Positions 59,572 to 64,000 of a stretch of DNA of 64,000 nt are shown in pieces (positions within the stretch are counted from its first letter, which is position 1; each line of letters begins with the position of its first letter). This DNA is from Streptomyces antibioticus (GTDB taxonomy: Bacteria > Actinomycetota > Actinomycetes > Streptomycetales > Streptomycetaceae), in contig NZ_CM007717.1 of the NCBI RefSeq assembly GCF_002019855.1, positions 3,993,636 through 4,057,635 on the forward strand, written 5' to 3'. The translations under genes and the position numbers were made by a program. The notes below the pieces were generated by a model. That model saw nothing but the letters and a program-made list of their open reading frames with translations. It was not told the DNA's origin and did no database searches.

Positions 59572-60072
59572 GTGCTCGACATCGGCTACGCCCTCTCCAA
59601 CCGCTTCCCGGACCCCCCGCAGACGGACTACCGCCGCGCGGACGTCCACACCCTGCGCCACGACCTGTTCTGCGGGGACGTCTACCTCGCCGACACCAAG
59701 GCCGACCGCGAGGTGTCCACAGCCTGGGGATGGGTGCCGGTGCTGGACTTCGCGTGGGCGCTGTGCGACATCGTGGAGCGGATCGACCGGGACCCGGCGG
59801 GCTCCCGGGCCTCCCGCCCCCAGTACGCCGAGCTGGACTTCACCGAGTCCACCGACCGCATGCTCTTCGAGCGCCGCTTCGGCTGGGTGGACATCGAGGC
59901 CGACTGGATGCCGGCCGAGGAGCCCCCGCTCACCTTCTCCCACGGCGCGCTGCGCCGCGAGGCCCGCGACTTCCTCCACGATCTGATCGCCGATCTGGTC
60001 GACCTGCACGAGGACCTGGGCGAGAACCCGGCGATCTGGACGCTCCAGGCCCGCTTCCCGCGCATCGCCTGA
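59572..60072 (+). CDS. Conserved hypothetical protein
   Basis: A 166-residue soluble, acidic protein (VLDIGYALSNRFPDPP ... WGWVPVLDFAWALCDIVERI ... ELDFTESTDRMLFERRFGWVDIEADWM ... LHDLIADLVDLHEDLGENPAIW). The GTG start at 59572 has no ribosome site and may be leaderless. I recognise it as conserved in Streptomyces but know no function. Confidence 0.7.
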   Translation: MLDIGYALSNRFPDPPQTDYRRADVHTLRHDLFCGDVYLADTKADREVSTAWGWVPVLDFAWALCDIVERIDRDPAGSRASRPQYAELDFTESTDRMLFERRFGWVDIEADWMPAEEPPLTFSHGALRREARDFLHDLIADLVDLHEDLGENPAIWTLQARFPRIA

Positions 60073-60125
60073 ACCCTCGAAGTTACCTGACGGTATGGCG
60101 TGACTTCTCACGATAGCGGCAGTAG

Positions 60126-61805
<1,680 letters not shown>

Positions 61806-61875
61806 CGCGACCCGCTTGCACCCACCTGTGCGTGCGCACCTGTGCGTGCTGACCGGACCCCGGGGAGCGACCCGC

Positions 61876-62355
61876 TCAGTGCCCCGGCAGCACGCACATC
61901 GCGTCGAGCCCCAGCACCCGGTTGAGCCGCCCGAACGCCAGCCACGAGCCGAGGCTCATGGTCAGCTCCACGATCTCGGACTGGCTGTAGCGGGCGCTCA
62001 TCCGGTCCCAGAACTCCTCGTCCAGGTTGTGGTGGTCCAGGGCGTACCGCTCCGCGTACTCGGCGGCCAGCCGGGTGCGCTCGTCGAAGGCGTCGGTCGT
62101 CCGCCACTCGGCCACCGCGCCGGCGAACTCCTCCTCGACCTTCAGACCGTCCCGCTCGGTCCGCCAGTCCAGGCAGAACAGACAGCCGTTGATCTGCGCG
62201 ATCCGCAGCCGCGCGGCCTCGAACTCCCGCAGCCCCAGGGTCGTATGGGCGTAGACGGCCAGCGAGAAGTTCGCCGCGGCGGGACCGATGCCGGGGACCA
62301 TGTCGCCCCAGACGTGCTCGATCGGGTGCTTGCCCTCGGGGATGTCGAGGTTCAT
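61876..62355 (-). CDS. Carboxymuconolactone decarboxylase-family (AhpD-like) protein
   Basis: A 159-residue helical protein with the AhpD-type redox motif: ARLRIAQINGCLFCLDWRTE near residue 50 contains C-x-x-C followed by the usual polar residues. ERTRLAAEYAERYALD and EIVELTMSLGSWLAFGRLNRVLG match the family. It may act as a thiol peroxidase-like protein. It follows the DapB-like dehydrogenase on the same strand (65 bases), so one operon behind the TetR-type operator is likely. Confidence 0.85.
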   Translation of the reverse strand: MNLDIPEGKHPIEHVWGDMVPGIGPAAANFSLAVYAHTTLGLREFEAARLRIAQINGCLFCLDWRTERDGLKVEEEFAGAVAEWRTTDAFDERTRLAAEYAERYALDHHNLDEEFWDRMSARYSQSEIVELTMSLGSWLAFGRLNRVLGLDAMCVLPGH

Positions 62356-62420
62356 CCGGAACTCCCTCCTCCAGTACACCCGTCGGCCCGTACACACGTC
62401 GGCCGACGGGGACGCCGGTG

Positions 62421-63494
62421 TCACTTTCCGCCGAGCCGTCCGACCGCCGGCCGCAGCGGGACGTCGAGCGCGTCGTACAGTCCGGGTTCCGCCGCCACCA
62501 GCCAGTCGATCGCGCCGACCAGCCGGCCGACCGCGGTGGCGTTCCCGCCCGCGGACCGGTTCTCGCCCTCGTCGGTCGCCTCGACGGTGACCTCGATGCG
62601 CGGACGGCCCTCGATGATCACCCGGTGCGCCCCGTCGCCGTGGGGCGGGGACGGCCACTCCGGGGCGCAGGACGGGTGGATCCGGGTGATGTGCTCGATG
62701 ACGAGACGGGGTTCGCCGTCCACGATCCCCTGCACCTCGAAGCGCACCGCGCCCTGCGTGCCCGCCTCGAACACGCCCATGGTGCGGGTGCTCACCGTCG
62801 CGTCCAGCGCGCGGCGCCGTACGGTCTCGCGGATCTCGTCGAGTTCGACCCCGAGCGCCCTGGCCATCAGCCGGATCTGCCCGCCCCACACCATGGTCGG
62901 GACCGTCGGGGCGAGCATCAGCGGCTCGTAGTCCAGCGGTTGGCCCATCCCGACCAGGAACCGCACCGACTCCTCCTGCTCGTACGTGGAGTAGTCGAAG
63001 ATCTCCTGGCAGCGGACGGCGTCCACGACCGTGCCCAGGCCGCTCATCAGCAGCGGCAGGACGTCGTTGCCCCAGCCCGGGTCGACGCCGGACACGAACA
63101 GCGAGCCGCCGCCGTCGGCTATCGCGGCGAGCACCGGGTCCCGGAACTCGGGCGGTGCGTTGCGCTGGTCGTAGAGCGGATACAGCGACGGTGTGACGAC
63201 CACGGCACCGGCGCGGATCGCGGCGCCGATGTCGGCCAGCGCCCCGTCGGGCCGGATGTCGCCCGACGCCGCGTAGACCACGGCCCGGGGACGGGCGGCC
63301 AGTACGGCGTCGGTGTCGTCGGTCGCCGGGAGGCCCAACCTCCTTCCGAGGCCGCCGAGTTCGCCCGCGTCCCGGCCGACCTTCCCGGGGGTGTGGACGA
63401 GCACGGCCACGAGATCGAGCGCCGGGTGCGCCTCGACCGCGCGGATCGCCGCGCGGCCGACATTGCCGGTACCCCAGACCACCGTGGGAATCAT
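62421..63494 (-). CDS. DapB-like NAD(P)-dependent dehydrogenase
   Basis: A 357-residue oxidoreductase. PTVVWGTGNVGRAAIRAVEAHP at the N-terminus is the Rossmann dinucleotide site, YAASGDIRPDG near 75 and FVSGVDPGWGNDVLPLLMSG near 135 are typical of dihydrodipicolinate-reductase-like proteins such as 2,4-diaminopentanoate dehydrogenase. It lacks the catalytic signature of true DapB, so lysine synthesis is unlikely. The substrate is unknown; nearby cholesterol oxidase suggests but does not show a link to sterol or fatty-acid breakdown. Confidence 0.82.
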   Translation of the reverse strand: MIPTVVWGTGNVGRAAIRAVEAHPALDLVAVLVHTPGKVGRDAGELGGLGRRLGLPATDDTDAVLAARPRAVVYAASGDIRPDGALADIGAAIRAGAVVVTPSLYPLYDQRNAPPEFRDPVLAAIADGGGSLFVSGVDPGWGNDVLPLLMSGLGTVVDAVRCQEIFDYSTYEQEESVRFLVGMGQPLDYEPLMLAPTVPTMVWGGQIRLMARALGVELDEIRETVRRRALDATVSTRTMGVFEAGTQGAVRFEVQGIVDGEPRLVIEHITRIHPSCAPEWPSPPHGDGAHRVIIEGRPRIEVTVEATDEGENRSAGGNATAVGRLVGAIDWLVAAEPGLYDALDVPLRPAVGRLGGK

Positions 63495-63508
63495 GCGCGG
63501 AGCTTAAC

Positions 63509-63523
63509 CTGACGGTCCGTCAG
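63509..63523. promoter_or_regulatory. TetR-type operator upstream of the DapB-like operon
   Basis: CTGACGG-T-CCGTCAG, a perfect 7-1-7 palindrome 15 bases before the ATG. This sequence is a common TetR-family operator type. The regulator gene is not in the window. Confidence 0.65.
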
Positions 63524-63556
63524 TTTCCATAGTGCTGCGCTTCCTTGTGCGCCCCC

Positions 63557-64000
63557 TCAGCTCTCCGTCCCCTCCATCCCCTCCACCCTGATCCCCAGCC
63601 GCGCCGCCAGCACCGGCGCCAGGTCGAAGAGCTGACCGGCGCTGATCACCGCCCCCGCGAGCCGGTCCGCCCCCGCCGCCAGGGTGAGTTCCGTCGCGCC
63701 GCGCAGATCCACGTCCGTCAGGGTGACGCCGGTGAGGTCGGCGGACCTCAGGGCGCAGTCCACGAACTCGACCCGCTCCAGCCGGGCCCCGCCGAAGTCC
63801 GGCTCGACCAGCACACAGGACTCGAAGACGACATCCCGCAGCCGCGCCTGCCGCAGATTCAGGTAGTCGATCTTGCCGCCGCGGACCACCACCCGCTCCA
63901 GCACGGCGCCGTGGAGCTGGGTGCCGCCGAGCCGGGCGTCCACCAGCTCGACGTCCCGCAGGGTCGCCTCCGCCAGCCGGGTGCCGACGCCCCGGATGCC
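63557..64000 (-). CDS. Pentapeptide-repeat protein, C-terminal part (5' end outside window)
   Basis: The frame is open to the window edge. The visible ~147 residues are tandem A(D/N)LxX pentapeptides (TRLAEATLRDVELVDARLGG, DFGGARLERVEFVDCALRSA, DLTGVTLTDVDLRGA), which form a right-handed quadrilateral beta-helix. A short helical tail (ISAGQLFDLAPVLAARLGI) ends the protein. Function of such proteins ranges from gyrase protection to unknown. Confidence 0.85.
   Translation of the reverse strand, partial: GIRGVGTRLAEATLRDVELVDARLGGTQLHGAVLERVVVRGGKIDYLNLRQARLRDVVFESCVLVEPDFGGARLERVEFVDCALRSADLTGVTLTDVDLRGATELTLAAGADRLAGAVISAGQLFDLAPVLAARLGIRVEGMEGTES

Overview
The window reads as a piece of Streptomyces chromosome. 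GC is very high with strong third-position bias, GTG and TTG starts are common, and the gene families are typical of the genus: the futalosine menaquinone pathway, BldD/c-di-GMP signalling, XRE-DUF397 pairs, DasR-type operators, DUF2771, DUF3027 and DUF3263 proteins, and a GroEL2 with CIRCE elements but no groES. The order mqnB-mqnD ... groEL2 ... nagK-nagA ... cdgB ... terD resembles, as I recall it, the conserved core region around SCO4277-SCO4327 of S. coelicolor. I see no phage, insertion sequence, CRISPR array, rRNA or tRNA gene.

Layout. 1-3.1 kb: the end of a P-type ATPase and three tandem paralogous secreted Ig-like proteins. 3.3-9.4 kb: a sacsin-type ATPase, a DUF3027 protein and an MFS transporter. 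9.5-12.4 kb: a DUF2771 lipoprotein and the menaquinone genes mqnB and mqnD, then a cold-shock-domain protein. 14.1-19 kb: a helicase-associated WYL protein and its likely partner XPB helicase. 20-22.1 kb: a HelD-family RNA polymerase recycling ATPase. 22.6-27.4 kb: CutC, an HD phosphohydrolase, and a MurNAc recycling pair (murQ and a PTS EIIBC). 28-29.6 kb: a first XRE-DUF397 module. 29.6-35 kb: an Old Yellow Enzyme, a GDPD phosphodiesterase, a small secreted protein, groEL2 under a double CIRCE, and a CspA-like protein.

35.4-37.1 kb holds what I consider the most informative locus: a threonine-synthase homologue and a sulfur-carrier protein in one operon behind a clear SAM-I riboswitch. It matches the MetM/MetO route that makes homocysteine from O-phosphohomoserine. 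37.3-40.7 kb carries compatible-solute genes (gpgS, otsA, otsB). 41-45.8 kb is amino-sugar catabolism: a sugar-binding lipoprotein diverging from nagK-nagA, with three DasR-type (dre) operators between them, then a PfkB-family kinase. MurQ makes GlcNAc-6-P and NagA deacetylates it, so the 24.8 kb and 42.5 kb loci feed one pathway. 46.9-49 kb: the diguanylate cyclase gene cdgB, with BldD-like and Crp-like sites upstream. 51.1-54.5 kb is a lower-GC stretch with a TTA-containing secreted trypsin-like protease that carries a five-repeat propeller, followed by a lipoprotein. 54.5-57.1 kb: a frameshifted PhzF gene, then a second XRE-DUF397 module facing an RsbW-like ATPase gene across a perfect 34-bp palindrome. 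57-64 kb: a GNAT-Nudix fusion, an M1 peptidase, cholesterol oxidase, a DapB-like dehydrogenase operon behind a TetR-type operator, and a truncated pentapeptide-repeat protein.
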